A stretch of 64,000 nt of DNA from Dyella choica (lineage in GTDB: Bacteria; Pseudomonadota; Gammaproteobacteria; Xanthomonadales; Rhodanobacteraceae): positions 62,001 through 126,000 of the forward strand of contig NZ_RYYV01000007.1 of NCBI RefSeq assembly GCF_003977665.1. Direction: 5' to 3'. This document shows positions 51,680-61,328 of this stretch, in pieces (the first letter of the stretch is position 1; each line of letters opens with the position of its first letter). The notes beneath the pieces were generated by a model that saw only the letters and a program-made list of their open reading frames with translations, had not been told where the DNA came from and ran no database searches. The position numbers were made by a program, and so were the translations under genes.

Positions 51680-53329
51680 TTACGAATGCGCCGGCAACAG
51701 CTCAAAGGGCCGCATCATTTCGTTGTCCTCGTGCTCCAGGAAATGGCAATGCCAGACATAGCGGCCCGGCTCACCCTCGAAACGCATGGCGATGCGGGTG
51801 ACCATGCCGGGATCGGCGCGCACGGTGTCCTTCCAGCCAAGTTCCTGCGCTTCCGGCGGCAGCGGCGGCCCGGTGAACACCAGCTTGCGATGCGCATTCC
51901 AGGCGAACAGATCGAACGGGCGGCGATCGATCACCTGGAAGCGCACCAGATGCAAATGGATCGGATGCGCGTCGCCGGTGAGATTGACGAAGCTCCAAGT
52001 TTCGACGCTGTGCTGGCGAGGGGTTTCCGTCACCGGATCAGACCAGCGCTTGCCGTCGAGCAGCATCGTCATGGCGTTGCCATTGGCGTCGTCGGTTTCG
52101 TTGAGGGTGAGGATACGGTTTTGCACCGCACTGGCCGGATCGATGCGTGCAACCGGGCGTAGCGAGGTCGGCACGGCGGATGTATCGCGATGGCCGTTGT
52201 CGCGGACACGAAACTCCAGTATGCCTAGCGATTCGTGGCGCAATTGCAGGGACTTGCCCGCAAAGCTCGAGAAGTCGATGACCACTTCGGCGCGTTCGGC
52301 GGGATACAGCTCGATTCGCGCCCGTTCCAAGGGCGCCGGCAGCAAGCCCTGATCGCTGGCGACCTGTTGCATGGCCTGATCGTGCGATAGCGAAAGATCG
52401 AAGAAGCGCGTGTTGGCGACATTGATCAGGCGCAAGCGATAACGTCGCGGCTCGACTTCCAGATAGGGAAATAGCTTGCCGTTCAACAACACGAGATTGC
52501 CGTTGCACTGCATGACCCACGGCGCGTCGGGGTCATCCGAAACCGGATAGTAGAGTTGACCGTCCTGCGCGACGAACCGGTCGCACAGCATCAACGGAAT
52601 ATCGTAATCGCCCGTGGGCAGGTTGAGCGCCTGTTCTTCCGCATCACGCACGATGTAGGCACCGAACAAGCCGGCATAGATGTTCAGACGCGTAATCCCC
52701 ATCGCGTGGTCGTGGTACCAAAGCGTGGCTGCATCCTGCCCGTTGGCATAGCGATACAGTGCCGAGTGTCCCGGCGTATACCAGTCTTCCGGAAAACCGT
52801 CCGCGCCGGCCGACGCACGCGCACCATGCACGTGGGTCACAGCGCGTACTTCGGGCTGGCCTTTTTCCGCGCCATGCAGAGTGTGGTCGATCGGCAGGAA
52901 ATGCTTCGCCGGCAAGGCATTCACCCATTCCACCATCAACGGCTCGCCACGTCTTGCCTCGATGGTTGGACCGGGAAACTGGCCGGCATAACCCCAGAGG
53001 GGCGTAGCGGGAATATCGCGATGCAGGCGCACCTTGCACGCGCGCATCTCGATCCGGTAGCAGGGCAGGGTGTGGCCGGGATTCGCCGGGTCCGCGCACT
53101 GTTGGGTAGCACGCGCCACGGATGGAACAGGGAGCGGATCGACGAATCTCGCCAGCGAAGTGGGATTGATCAGTGGCACCTTAGGCGCCGCCAAGGTGGC
53201 CGCGCCGGTGCGGACAGGCATCGCCATTGGCATGGTGGAGGCGCTTGCCGTGCACCTCACGTCACCAACCGCGTAAGCGCCGACGAATACGCCGGCGCCA
53301 CGCAAAAAGTCCCGTCGCGTGATCGTCAT
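51680..53329 (-). CDS. CotA-like multicopper oxidase with Tat signal
   Basis: 549 residues. Twin-arginine signal ITRRDFLRGAGVFVGAYAVG. Copper motifs in order: HVHGARASAGADGF, LWYHDHAMGITRLNIYAGLF, HPIHLHLVRFQVIDRRPF, and YVWHCHFLEHEDNEMMRPF, which gives the type 1 and trinuclear ligands. The last motif is nearly identical in wording to spore-coat laccase CotA and bilirubin oxidases. Exported folded to the periplasm, it could oxidise phenolics, bilirubin-like tetrapyrroles or metals. It stands alone, divergent from the GNAT gene at 53480. Confidence 0.92.
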   Translation of the reverse strand: MTITRRDFLRGAGVFVGAYAVGDVRCTASASTMPMAMPVRTGAATLAAPKVPLINPTSLARFVDPLPVPSVARATQQCADPANPGHTLPCYRIEMRACKVRLHRDIPATPLWGYAGQFPGPTIEARRGEPLMVEWVNALPAKHFLPIDHTLHGAEKGQPEVRAVTHVHGARASAGADGFPEDWYTPGHSALYRYANGQDAATLWYHDHAMGITRLNIYAGLFGAYIVRDAEEQALNLPTGDYDIPLMLCDRFVAQDGQLYYPVSDDPDAPWVMQCNGNLVLLNGKLFPYLEVEPRRYRLRLINVANTRFFDLSLSHDQAMQQVASDQGLLPAPLERARIELYPAERAEVVIDFSSFAGKSLQLRHESLGILEFRVRDNGHRDTSAVPTSLRPVARIDPASAVQNRILTLNETDDANGNAMTMLLDGKRWSDPVTETPRQHSVETWSFVNLTGDAHPIHLHLVRFQVIDRRPFDLFAWNAHRKLVFTGPPLPPEAQELGWKDTVRADPGMVTRIAMRFEGEPGRYVWHCHFLEHEDNEMMRPFELLPAHS

Positions 53330-53479
53330 GCGTTGCTCACGCGGTGGCGGTACGGATCGAGTCTGGGCATGGCCATTCCAACGACACTACGGGCGCGGCG
53401 TGACAGATACGTGGCAATGAGCCGTGGCGTATCGGGTGGGTTTATGCAATAAAACATGCATCGTGTACGAATCTTCATC

Positions 53480-53956
53480 ATGACCAGCACCACCCAGCCC
53501 TTTCGAGTTCAATGGGTATTCGGCCAAGTGGCCGAAGCCCTGCGCCGCCAGATCGTCAGCTTCTGGTTGCAGCAAGGCGCCTTGAGCCATGCCGATGAAG
53601 CCTGGCGCCGATCCTTCGAAGTCGCGTGCGTGCTGCAGGAGGCAAGTGGCGGTCTCGCCGGTGTCTGCACCGTTGCGATCCACATCGATGACCAGGCTCG
53701 CTGCTACGGCTTCGTGCGCATGTTCATCCGGCCGGATTGCCGGCGGCCCGGGCTGAATATGCAGCTGATTGAGCGGACGATCGAGGGCTTCACTCAATTG
53801 GCGCGCGAACCGGGCGGCCCGCAGCGGCTGGTTGCGACGATCGAGAACCGCAAGCTGGAACGCAAAGCGGCGCAGCGCATCCTGGCCCGACTGGGTTTTG
53901 TTCACGCTGGCGTGGCGCCCCATGGTGAACGGGTGATGCAACGTAGGCTGGGATGA
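53480..53956 (+). CDS. GNAT-like N-acetyltransferase
   Basis: 158 residues from the ATG at 53480 (MTSTTQPF); an in-frame ATG eight codons earlier is the alternative. Motif wording is looser than usual: RCYGFVRMFIRPDCRRPGLN (pyrophosphate loop region), MQLIERTIEGFTQLAR, VATIENRKLERKAAQRILAR, LGFVHAGVAPHG. The final codons (ending RRLG) and the TGA stop (53954-53956) come from a dispersed palindromic repeat, so the true C-terminus was altered or set by that insertion. Confidence 0.75.
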   Translation: MTSTTQPFRVQWVFGQVAEALRRQIVSFWLQQGALSHADEAWRRSFEVACVLQEASGGLAGVCTVAIHIDDQARCYGFVRMFIRPDCRRPGLNMQLIERTIEGFTQLAREPGGPQRLVATIENRKLERKAAQRILARLGFVHAGVAPHGERVMQRRLG

Positions 53957-54016
53957 CAATCCCAGCATCGCGTGACTTGCATGTATGGCAATGCTTGGTT
54001 TAGCAACATAAGCCTA
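53943..54016. repeat. GTAGGCTGGG-type palindromic repeat overlapping the GNAT gene end
   Basis: Starts GTAGGCTGGGATGACAATCC and ends ATAAGCCTAC. The left arm is translated as the C-terminus of the acetyltransferase. Confidence 0.88.
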
Positions 54017-54020
54017 CGCT

Positions 54021-54044
54021 CCTGGACACCTTGCGGTGTCCAGG
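54021..54044. terminator. Hairpin after the autotransporter gene
   Basis: CCTGGACACC / GGTGTCCAGG is a perfect 10-bp stem with loop TTGC, 20 bases past the autotransporter stop on the minus strand. No T-run follows; likely terminator or RNA-end stabiliser. Confidence 0.65.
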
Positions 54045-54063
54045 CACTGTCTGAGCATGCAGC

Positions 54064-57000
54064 TTAGAACTGCTTGGTGAAGCCCACGCTCACTGCGTTG
54101 TCTTTCAGATGACTGGCGAACTGACCCTGGTAATCCAGGTACAGACTCCATGACGCACCGGCTTGCGCTGTGATCCGCGCGCCCACCGTTGCCATGCCGC
54201 GCCCCAGGGTCTCACCCGGCATCACGAACGCCGTGCCATCCTGGCTGGTGGCCTGCACCATCGCGTTGCCGCCGTGCGTGTTATAGCGATAGCCGACGTC
54301 GAACTGCGGCAAGTAGCTGACGCCCTGGGCGACGAACGGATGCGAGAACTGCACGCGTGCATACGGCTGTAACGTGTTGTAAGTGCTATGCGCAGCTTGC
54401 AGCACGAAATCGTTGGCAAACGGATTTGTGCTGGCAAGCGACTCGTTGAAGCCGCCCAGGCTCTGATGCTGGTACAGCGCCCCGACCACCGGCATCACCT
54501 GCCACTGCGCCGCCGCGATCGGCCACGCGGCCTGCAGTGCCGCGGCCGTGTCATCGCCATCCGGACGAGCCACGCTGCGGCCGATGCCCGTTTGACGGTA
54601 CGCGCTGTAGCGGCTGTGCGCCTCGTCAAGCGTGCCCGACAACACCACCGGCCCGACATCGGCGTAGGCGTATACGCCGCCGTGCACGCTGTCCACATTG
54701 GCGTTGCCGCCCAGGTGGTCGCTGCCATTTATGCGGCCAAAGCCCGCTTCCACGCCCAGATGCAGTGCATTGCCCACCGCGTGGTCGAAACCGCCCTGCA
54801 GTCCAAACAGCGAACTGTTCAAGCCGTTGCCGCCAGAAACCGATTCATTGCCGCCGCTGTATTGCACCCACAGATCGCCATGGCAGGACGGTGCAACGGT
54901 GTTGGCATGGGCGGTGTGAGCGTCGTTGCACGACGTTTCGCTGGGCCGAAGTGTTGCCCTGAGCACGGTATCCAGCGATTGCTGTCCGACCAGGTTCGCG
55001 CTTTGCAGCAGGTTGGCGTACAGGCCGCTGTCTGCGGGAGCGACGATCTTCTGCATCAGCAGCAGATCAGCTTGCGATTGCGTGTAGACCACTCTGGTGT
55101 CGAGGTTGCCCGGCACTCCGGTTGAGGTTGTGCTGGTGAAAGTCCCGCTCAGCGACGTAGCCTGTACCAAGGCGTAGCTGCTGGTGTTGTACGTGCCGGG
55201 GGCATAGACCAGGTGCAGCGCGCCGGCGAGACTGGCATGGCCATTGACCTGCAATTCAGACGCCCGCGTCGGCGTGACGTCGATCTGCAAAGTCGCGTCC
55301 GCGTTCTGCGTGTAGTTGCCGTTGATGCTAAGCATGCCCATCGAACCACCCGGCCAAACCGTGCCATCACTGGTCACGTTGCCGTTGATCGTGCCATGGC
55401 CGCGCAACGTGCCGTCTGCACCCACCGCCACGCTGCTTTGAATGGATGCGGCAGCATGCGAACTGTCGCCCACTTCCAGCGTGCCCGACCGCACCGCGGT
55501 TTCGCCGGCATAGGTATTCACGCCGTTGAGGATCAGCGTGCCGCCACCGATCTGCGCCAGGCTGCCGGTGCCGCTGATCCCGGCGCCGTAACTAACTGTG
55601 TCCGAGCGATCGAACGCCATCACGCCGTTGTTGACCACGTTGCCGCTCACCATGCCGTTGGTGTCGTGGTTTGCCACCTGCAGCATGCCGCCGAGGACGG
55701 TAGTGGTACCTGTATAGGTGTTGTTGGCCGTAAGCATCAGCGTGCCGCTGCCGGTCTTGCTCAGCGAACCGTTGCCGCTGATCAAACCGTTGTAGATGCC
55801 GTTGCTCGCTTGATCGAAGGTGAGGTTGGCGCTGCCGCCGTTCGCCGCTGCGAAGATCACATTGCCGACGATGCTGGTGCTGTTGCCCACCAACGTACCG
55901 TTGGTGATCGTCCAGGACTGGCTTGCATTGCCGGCGCTGGTCAAGGTCAGCGCACCACCGCCGCTCTTGGTCAGCGACCCGTTGCCGCTGATCGAACCGT
56001 TGTACACGCCGTTGGCCGTTTGATTGAACGTGAGGCCGGCACTGCCGCCATTCGCCGCGGCGAAGACCACATTGCCGACGATGCTGGCGCTGTTGCCAAC
56101 CAACGTACCGTTGGTGATCGTCCAGGACTGGCTGGCGTTACCGGCGCCGGTCAAGCTCAGCGCGCCGCTGCCGTTCTTGGTCAGCGAGCCGTTGCCGCTG
56201 ATCGAACCGTTGTACACGCCATCGCTCATTTGATTGAACGTGAGGCCGGCGCTAGCGCCACTCACTGGCGCGAACACCACGTTGCCAACGATATTGGCGC
56301 TGTTGCCGACCAGCATGCCGCTGGTGATGTTCCACGCCTGGCCCTCGCTTCCAGTGCCGGTCAACGTAAGCGTGCCGTTGCCGGCCTTGGTCAGCGTACC
56401 GTTGCCGCTGATCGAGCCGTTGTAGACGCCGTCGATCGCTTGATTGAATGTGAGGTTCGCACTGCCGCCGCTCACCGGCGCGAACGTTACATTGCCTACA
56501 ATGCTATTGCTGTTGCCGACCAGCATGCCGTTGCTGATGGTCCACGGCTGGCTGGCGATGCCGCTACCAGACAGCGTCCAGGTGCTGGTGCCGGCTTTGC
56601 CGAACTGAGCAAATCCTTGGAAGGTCGCACTGCTGCCGACCGCTCCCAAGGCGCCCAAATTGAACGTCGCGTTGCTGCTGCCGCCCAACGTGAGGGTGTC
56701 TCCGCCGTTGGTACTGCCGCTTTGGCTGACTACGTTGCCGGTGAACGTGTAGCCCGCCACCAACCCGAGGTTGTTGCCGCCGCCGCTGAGGTCCACGGCG
56801 TCGGCTTGGGTTCCGGTAGAACTCACGCCTCCCGCAATGCCGCCTGCATTGGTGATCGTCGACCCGCCGGTGGAAACCACACCAACGCCCCCGGCACCGA
56901 CGACGCCAGCAATGCCTGCCATGCCTCCGGCGGCAGTCGAACCTTGGACACCCGCCGCACCACCATTGCCACCGGTAATCGTGCCGGTATTGACCACCGT

Positions 57001-60000
57001 GAAGCCCGCTCCGCTGACGCCCGCGGCGCCGGCGCCACCATTGCCGCCATTGCCCGCAGTGCCGGTTGCGTTATACGTGGTTCCGCCATTGCCACCGGCA
57101 CCACCTACACCACCGGTGATGGTGCCTGCGTTAGCAAGCGTGAAGCCCGTGCCGCTGACGCCGATGCCACCCGCGCCGGCGTTGCCACCCACGCCGGAGA
57201 GACCGGTGGCGCCAAACGGGCTTCCGGAAGTGCCGGGCGCGCCTTGGGCGCCGTTGCCACCTGCAGCGCCGGCGCCGCCAACAATGGCCTGGTTATTGGT
57301 GAGCATGAAGCCGCTGCCGGTTACGCCCGCACCCCCAGCACCCCCCTGGCCACCTTGGCCACCATTGCCACCGTTGCCGCCAGGGGTGGAGAGCGACCAA
57401 CCGCCATTGCCGGAATGACCTCCATTCCCGCCAGCTCCACCGTTGCCGCCGGTAACGATGCCGTTGTTGGTAAGAGTGGCGTTGACCCCACTTACTGCCG
57501 CCCCGCCAGCACCGCCAGCGCCACCGGCACCACCGTTGCCGCCATTGCCGGCTATGCCGGTATGGGTGCTGCCGCCCACGCGTGAGCCTGTTGTGCCGCC
57601 TCCCGCACCGCCGGCGCCGCCTGTGACCGTACCGGAGTTGGTAAAGGTGAACTGGCTGCCTTCTACGCCGTTGCCGCCGGCACCGGCCGCGCCGCCGGCG
57701 CCACCGTCGCCGCCCCGACCAGCCGTGCCGCTATTGCTATAGCCGCCCGATCCACCGACACCGCCCACGCCACCGTTGCCACCTGCGCCACCGTTGATGT
57801 TCTGGCTGTTTGTGAGCGTAAAACCGACGCCGGCTACGCCTGCACCGCCCATGCTGCCCTGGCCGCCAGCACCACCCGCGCCCCCGTCCAGGGTGGGCGA
57901 GAAGGTCCCGCCATTGATGCCATTCAAGCCGTTGCCGCCAGCACCGCCCGCACCGCCATTGAGGGTGCCGTTGTTGATGACCGTGGCGTTGTTGCCATTC
58001 ACCGCTGCACCGCCCGCGCCACCGGCATTGCCGGTACCTCCGCCAGTCCCGATGCTGGTGGCGCTCATGGGCGTGGCAAGCAGAGCGATCTCTCCGATCG
58101 GATAGAAACCGTTACCGCCGTTGCCCCCGGTCACGGTGCCATTGTTGGTGAACGTAAACTGGCCTCCGGCGACACCATCACCGCCTACGCCACCGATCCC
58201 GCCGCTACCGGCATTGCCCATCGAGCCCGCTGCAATGCTTTTGGCGACACCACCCAATCCAGCCCGGCCGCTCATGCCCGCGATGCCGCCAGCACCGCCA
58301 CTGACGTTGTTGTTGTTGGTGAACGTAAAACCGATACCGATGACACCGGCGCCACCCGCACCGCCGCTGCCGCCCGCACCACCGTTGCCGCCATTGCCAG
58401 CAACACCGCTGGGAGTGGAGTTATTCATCGGAACGGGGAAGCCGCCGCGGCCACCGGTACCACCATGGCCACCGTTACCACCCACACCGCCGCTGAAGCT
58501 GCCGTTGTTGGTCGCCGTGAAATAGCCACCGCTCAACGCTGCGCCACCGGCTCCGCCAGCACCGCCAGCCCCGGCATCGGAGCCGTTGCCGCCGGCGGCA
58601 TTCTGGGTCAGGCCACCCATCCCACCGAAGCCACCGTTGCCGCCATAGCCGCCGGTGCCGCCGATGGCGGACCCGCTATTGGTGAACGTGAATTGATTAC
58701 CTTCCACCGCATTGCCGCCGGTGCCGCCGTTGCCTGCGGCTCCACCCGCCCCGCCAGCACCAGCATTGCCCCCGGAGTTGGCGCTACCCTGCCCACCCGG
58801 GCCGCCATTGCCGCCCTGGCTGCCATAGCCGCCACTGATTGAGCCGCTGTTGTTGAGGTTGAAAGAAGCGCCCGTTACCCCGGCACCGCCGCCACCGCCA
58901 GCTCCGCCCGTACCTCCCGCACCGCCTGCACTGGCATTGACAGTGCCACCGCTGAGGGGAGCGATGACCGAACCGCCGGGCCCACCCCGGCCGCCCATGC
59001 CGGCGTAACCACCGGTTCCACCCTGGATCGAACCACTGTTGACCAGCGTGCTCGCACCGGTCGCGTTGATGCCCGCGCCACCCTGGCCGCCGTTGCCCCC
59101 ATTGCCGCCTGCACCACCCAGGCCTGACGTGCCGCCGGCTCCGGTTGCACTGCTGGGGAGGGACCTCGGGTTTTGGCCTGCGTATTTACCGCCCATGCCG
59201 CCGTCGCCGCCCTGGGCGCCATTACCGCCACGGCCGCCATTGATGCCGCCTGCATTGCTGACCGTCAGGGCCGAACCGCTTACACCTACGCCGCCAATTC
59301 CGCCCGCGCCGCCGGCGCCGCCATTGACGCCAGGCCCCGGCGTCGCATTGTTGAAGTAGGCGCCGCCCGGGGTACCCGACGTGACCATGGCCAAACCGCC
59401 ATAGCCACCCGTACCACCGGCGCCGCCCAAGACCAGGCTCTGATTGTTCAGGGTAAAACCGCTGCCGCCGATCGCTGCACCACCGGCATAGCCTGAGGTG
59501 CCTGCTCCCGGTTGGGTGATCGCAACGCTGATTTGAACACCCGCAAAGGACTTGAAGCTGTTTTGGGGCGGGGCACCCATTTGGCCGGAACCACCCTGGG
59601 TGCCGGCCACCAGCACGCCGGGCACGCCGTTGACACCCACGGCCAGCGTGGTACCAGCGGCCATGCTGAAGCCGCCGTTGAAATTGCTGCCGATACCGGC
59701 CACATCCAACTCGCCGCCCTGCACCGACCAGCCTTCGTTGAGATTGACGGCGCCGGCCAGCGTCCAGGTGCTCTTGCCGGTTTTCTCATAGCTGGCAAAA
59801 CCCTGGTATTGGGTGCCGCTGCCGGCTTCGCCGATCGATCCGTTCAACGTGGCGTTGCTGTCACCACCCAGGTTCAGCGTATCGCCACCGTTGGTGCTGC
59901 CACTGCTGCTGATGACGTTGCCGGCGATCGTGGAACCCGCCTGCAACACCAGCTGGTTGCCGCCACCGCTCAAATCGATCGCATCGGCCTGCCCGCCACC

Positions 60001-61218
60001 GGCACTTAGGCCACCGGCTATGCTGCCACTATTGGTAATGGTCGAACTGCCGGTCGATACGACACCGACGCCGCCTTGGCCGCCTTGGCCAGTGCCTCCC
60101 GCGTACCCGATGGACCCGGCAGGGATACCGCCTCCGCCGTAGGCGCCTCTACCGCCCGCCCCGGCTTGACCGCCGGAACCACCGCTGATGGCACCCGTAT
60201 TGGTTAGCGTGAACGATGATCCGCTGACGCCAGCGCCGCCTGCGCCTGCATGGCCACCGTATCCTCCATTACCGCCAGGGCCGCCAGGCGCGAACATGCC
60301 GCTTCCGCCTACACCGCCGGCGCCGCCATGACCACCAGCGCCTCCCATACCACCGACGATCACGCCTGTGTTGTTGACGGTGAAGCCGGTGCCGGCAAGA
60401 CCGGAGCCGCCATTTCCGCCAGCTCCCCCGTTACCACCGGCAGAGCCCGAACCGCCTTGACGGCCAAAATGATAGGCACCGGCAGCACCCGCGCCGCCGG
60501 CACCGCCAGCGCCACCTTGTCCACCCGCGACGACGGCACTGCTGGTGAGGCTGAAGCTCTGTCCGCTAAGGCCAGCAGACCCGCTGCCGCCGGCACCACC
60601 TGCAGATCCGCTTCCACCCCCAGGCCCTGATGCGCCGGCGGCGCCGGAAACGCCCGTGCCCGGATTGCTCACGGAGGCCGCGCTGCCTTGCAGCACCAGG
60701 GAAGAAGAAGACTGGGTCAGGCCCTGGGACAGGTTGTTGGCCGTGTTGGCGAAGGTCACCATGCCGGTACCCTGCAGCATCACCGGCGCCGTACCGGTGA
60801 TGGCTGCATTGATGCTGACGTTGCCGGCGCTTTCGATGGTGGTTGCCGCGGTGATGGCCGGCAGGCTGCCGCTCACGCTGATGCTGTTGCCCGACGCCAG
60901 CGCAATGTCGATGATGCCCGGCGCGGCATTGCTCTGGGTGATGGCCCAACTCAAGGTGCCGGCGGTATTGCCGGTACCGTCATCGCTGGCTTGCGTGACG
61001 ACGTATTGCAGCGGCGCCGCGAAGGCGTGCGGCGAGACAAGCAGCAACATGGGTGCGAGCACGCAAAGCAGGGCGCGCGCCAGCGGACGCACGGCCAGTT
61101 CGGGTGCGCGGTCATCCGCGTCTGCGCAAACGCCGCCTTGCGGCGCACTGGCAAATTCGGACGCCACTTGCATGACGCCCAAGGCACGATTCCAGACCAG
61201 TCGATAAATGCGATTCAC
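54064..61218 (-). CDS. Giant glycine-rich classical autotransporter (type Va secretion)
   Basis: 2384 residues from the GTG at 61216-61218, which has an AGGAAG ribosome site and begins exactly at an extended signal peptide (VNRIYRLVWNRALGVMQVAS). The hydrophobic core LLCVLAPMLLLVSPHAFA (cleavage near 67) follows. The passenger has two long Gly-Gly-Ala blocks with FTNNGTVTGG-like punctuation (about residues 205-440 and 650-1480). Each is followed by a QADAIDLSGGGN...GGDTLNLGG module, then about four 70-residue beta-helix repeats (TNGTLVGNSASIVGNVVFA, GVYNGSISGNGSLTKSG), a pertactin-like stem, and a beta-barrel of about 280 residues ending VSVGFTKQF. The barrel inserts in the outer membrane and exports the passenger. 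The ligand is unknown; adhesin or biofilm role inferred. Confidence 0.93.
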   Translation of the reverse strand: MNRIYRLVWNRALGVMQVASEFASAPQGGVCADADDRAPELAVRPLARALLCVLAPMLLLVSPHAFAAPLQYVVTQASDDGTGNTAGTLSWAITQSNAAPGIIDIALASGNSISVSGSLPAITAATTIESAGNVSINAAITGTAPVMLQGTGMVTFANTANNLSQGLTQSSSSLVLQGSAASVSNPGTGVSGAAGASGPGGGSGSAGGAGGSGSAGLSGQSFSLTSSAVVAGGQGGAGGAGGAGAAGAYHFGRQGGSGSAGGNGGAGGNGGSGLAGTGFTVNNTGVIVGGMGGAGGHGGAGGVGGSGMFAPGGPGGNGGYGGHAGAGGAGVSGSSFTLTNTGAISGGSGGQAGAGGRGAYGGGGIPAGSIGYAGGTGQGGQGGVGVVSTGSSTITNSGSIAGGLSAGGGQADAIDLSGGGNQLVLQAGSTIAGNVISSSGSTNGGDTLNLGGDSNATLNGSIGEAGSGTQYQGFASYEKTGKSTWTLAGAVNLNEGWSVQGGELDVAGIGSNFNGGFSMAAGTTLAVGVNGVPGVLVAGTQGGSGQMGAPPQNSFKSFAGVQISVAITQPGAGTSGYAGGAAIGGSGFTLNNQSLVLGGAGGTGGYGGLAMVTSGTPGGAYFNNATPGPGVNGGAGGAGGIGGVGVSGSALTVSNAGGINGGRGGNGAQGGDGGMGGKYAGQNPRSLPSSATGAGGTSGLGGAGGNGGNGGQGGAGINATGASTLVNSGSIQGGTGGYAGMGGRGGPGGSVIAPLSGGTVNASAGGAGGTGGAGGGGGAGVTGASFNLNNSGSISGGYGSQGGNGGPGGQGSANSGGNAGAGGAGGAAGNGGTGGNAVEGNQFTFTNSGSAIGGTGGYGGNGGFGGMGGLTQNAAGGNGSDAGAGGAGGAGGAALSGGYFTATNNGSFSGGVGGNGGHGGTGGRGGFPVPMNNSTPSGVAGNGGNGGAGGSGGAGGAGVIGIGFTFTNNNNVSGGAGGIAGMSGRAGLGGVAKSIAAGSMGNAGSGGIGGVGGDGVAGGQFTFTNNGTVTGGNGGNGFYPIGEIALLATPMSATSIGTGGGTGNAGGAGGAAVNGNNATVINNGTLNGGAGGAGGNGLNGINGGTFSPTLDGGAGGAGGQGSMGGAGVAGVGFTLTNSQNINGGAGGNGGVGGVGGSGGYSNSGTAGRGGDGGAGGAAGAGGNGVEGSQFTFTNSGTVTGGAGGAGGGTTGSRVGGSTHTGIAGNGGNGGAGGAGGAGGAAVSGVNATLTNNGIVTGGNGGAGGNGGHSGNGGWSLSTPGGNGGNGGQGGQGGAGGAGVTGSGFMLTNNQAIVGGAGAAGGNGAQGAPGTSGSPFGATGLSGVGGNAGAGGIGVSGTGFTLANAGTITGGVGGAGGNGGTTYNATGTAGNGGNGGAGAAGVSGAGFTVVNTGTITGGNGGAAGVQGSTAAGGMAGIAGVVGAGGVGVVSTGGSTITNAGGIAGGVSSTGTQADAVDLSGGGNNLGLVAGYTFTGNVVSQSGSTNGGDTLTLGGSSNATFNLGALGAVGSSATFQGFAQFGKAGTSTWTLSGSGIASQPWTISNGMLVGNSNSIVGNVTFAPVSGGSANLTFNQAIDGVYNGSISGNGTLTKAGNGTLTLTGTGSEGQAWNITSGMLVGNSANIVGNVVFAPVSGASAGLTFNQMSDGVYNGSISGNGSLTKNGSGALSLTGAGNASQSWTITNGTLVGNSASIVGNVVFAAANGGSAGLTFNQTANGVYNGSISGNGSLTKSGGGALTLTSAGNASQSWTITNGTLVGNSTSIVGNVIFAAANGGSANLTFDQASNGIYNGLISGNGSLSKTGSGTLMLTANNTYTGTTTVLGGMLQVANHDTNGMVSGNVVNNGVMAFDRSDTVSYGAGISGTGSLAQIGGGTLILNGVNTYAGETAVRSGTLEVGDSSHAAASIQSSVAVGADGTLRGHGTINGNVTSDGTVWPGGSMGMLSINGNYTQNADATLQIDVTPTRASELQVNGHASLAGALHLVYAPGTYNTSSYALVQATSLSGTFTSTTSTGVPGNLDTRVVYTQSQADLLLMQKIVAPADSGLYANLLQSANLVGQQSLDTVLRATLRPSETSCNDAHTAHANTVAPSCHGDLWVQYSGGNESVSGGNGLNSSLFGLQGGFDHAVGNALHLGVEAGFGRINGSDHLGGNANVDSVHGGVYAYADVGPVVLSGTLDEAHSRYSAYRQTGIGRSVARPDGDDTAAALQAAWPIAAAQWQVMPVVGALYQHQSLGGFNESLASTNPFANDFVLQAAHSTYNTLQPYARVQFSHPFVAQGVSYLPQFDVGYRYNTHGGNAMVQATSQDGTAFVMPGETLGRGMATVGARITAQAGASWSLYLDYQGQFASHLKDNAVSVGFTKQF
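55810..56649 (-). repeat. Four tandem 210-bp units in the autotransporter gene
   Basis: The phrase TTGATYGAAxGTGAGG recurs at 55810, 56020, 56230 and 56440, an exact 210-base period (70 residues). Units 1-3 are very similar in sequence; the fourth merges into the second QADAVDLSGGGN module. The coding product is the autotransporter-associated beta-strand repeat. Confidence 0.9.
56800..60690 (-). repeat. Glycine-rich minisatellite-like coding region
   Basis: The minus strand codes long runs of GGxGG, GGAGGAGG and AGGxG, broken every 50-70 residues by a hydrophobic strand such as FTFTNSGTVTGG or FTLTNNQAIVGG. About two dozen such punctuated units can be counted by eye. The block around 59450-60010 is not glycine-rich and holds a QADAIDLSGGGN module. 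Confidence 0.88.
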
Positions 61219-61328
61219 GGCGAAGCTTCCTGTTAGATCTAAAGAGTTGTTGAGCGGCAATCGCCACGCGCAGATGCGGCGGTTGGCGAGCTATTTTTGA
61301 TGGCAAAAAAAGTGCGCGCGTGCTGCGC

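Noticed and set aside
55213-57585. Long plus-strand ORF (790 codons) antisense to the autotransporter
   Set aside because: It is a by-product of the biased codon composition of the glycine-rich and beta-repeat region; no start signal or known domain, and other antisense frames there are similarly open.
56800-60690. CRISPR-like repetitive structure
   Set aside because: Units vary in length, are coding in one frame, and have no constant repeat with unique spacers.
61260-61260. Upstream start for the autotransporter
   Set aside because: The extended signal peptide motif begins at the GTG at 61218, which has its own ribosome site; the 14 extra residues are not part of the family.
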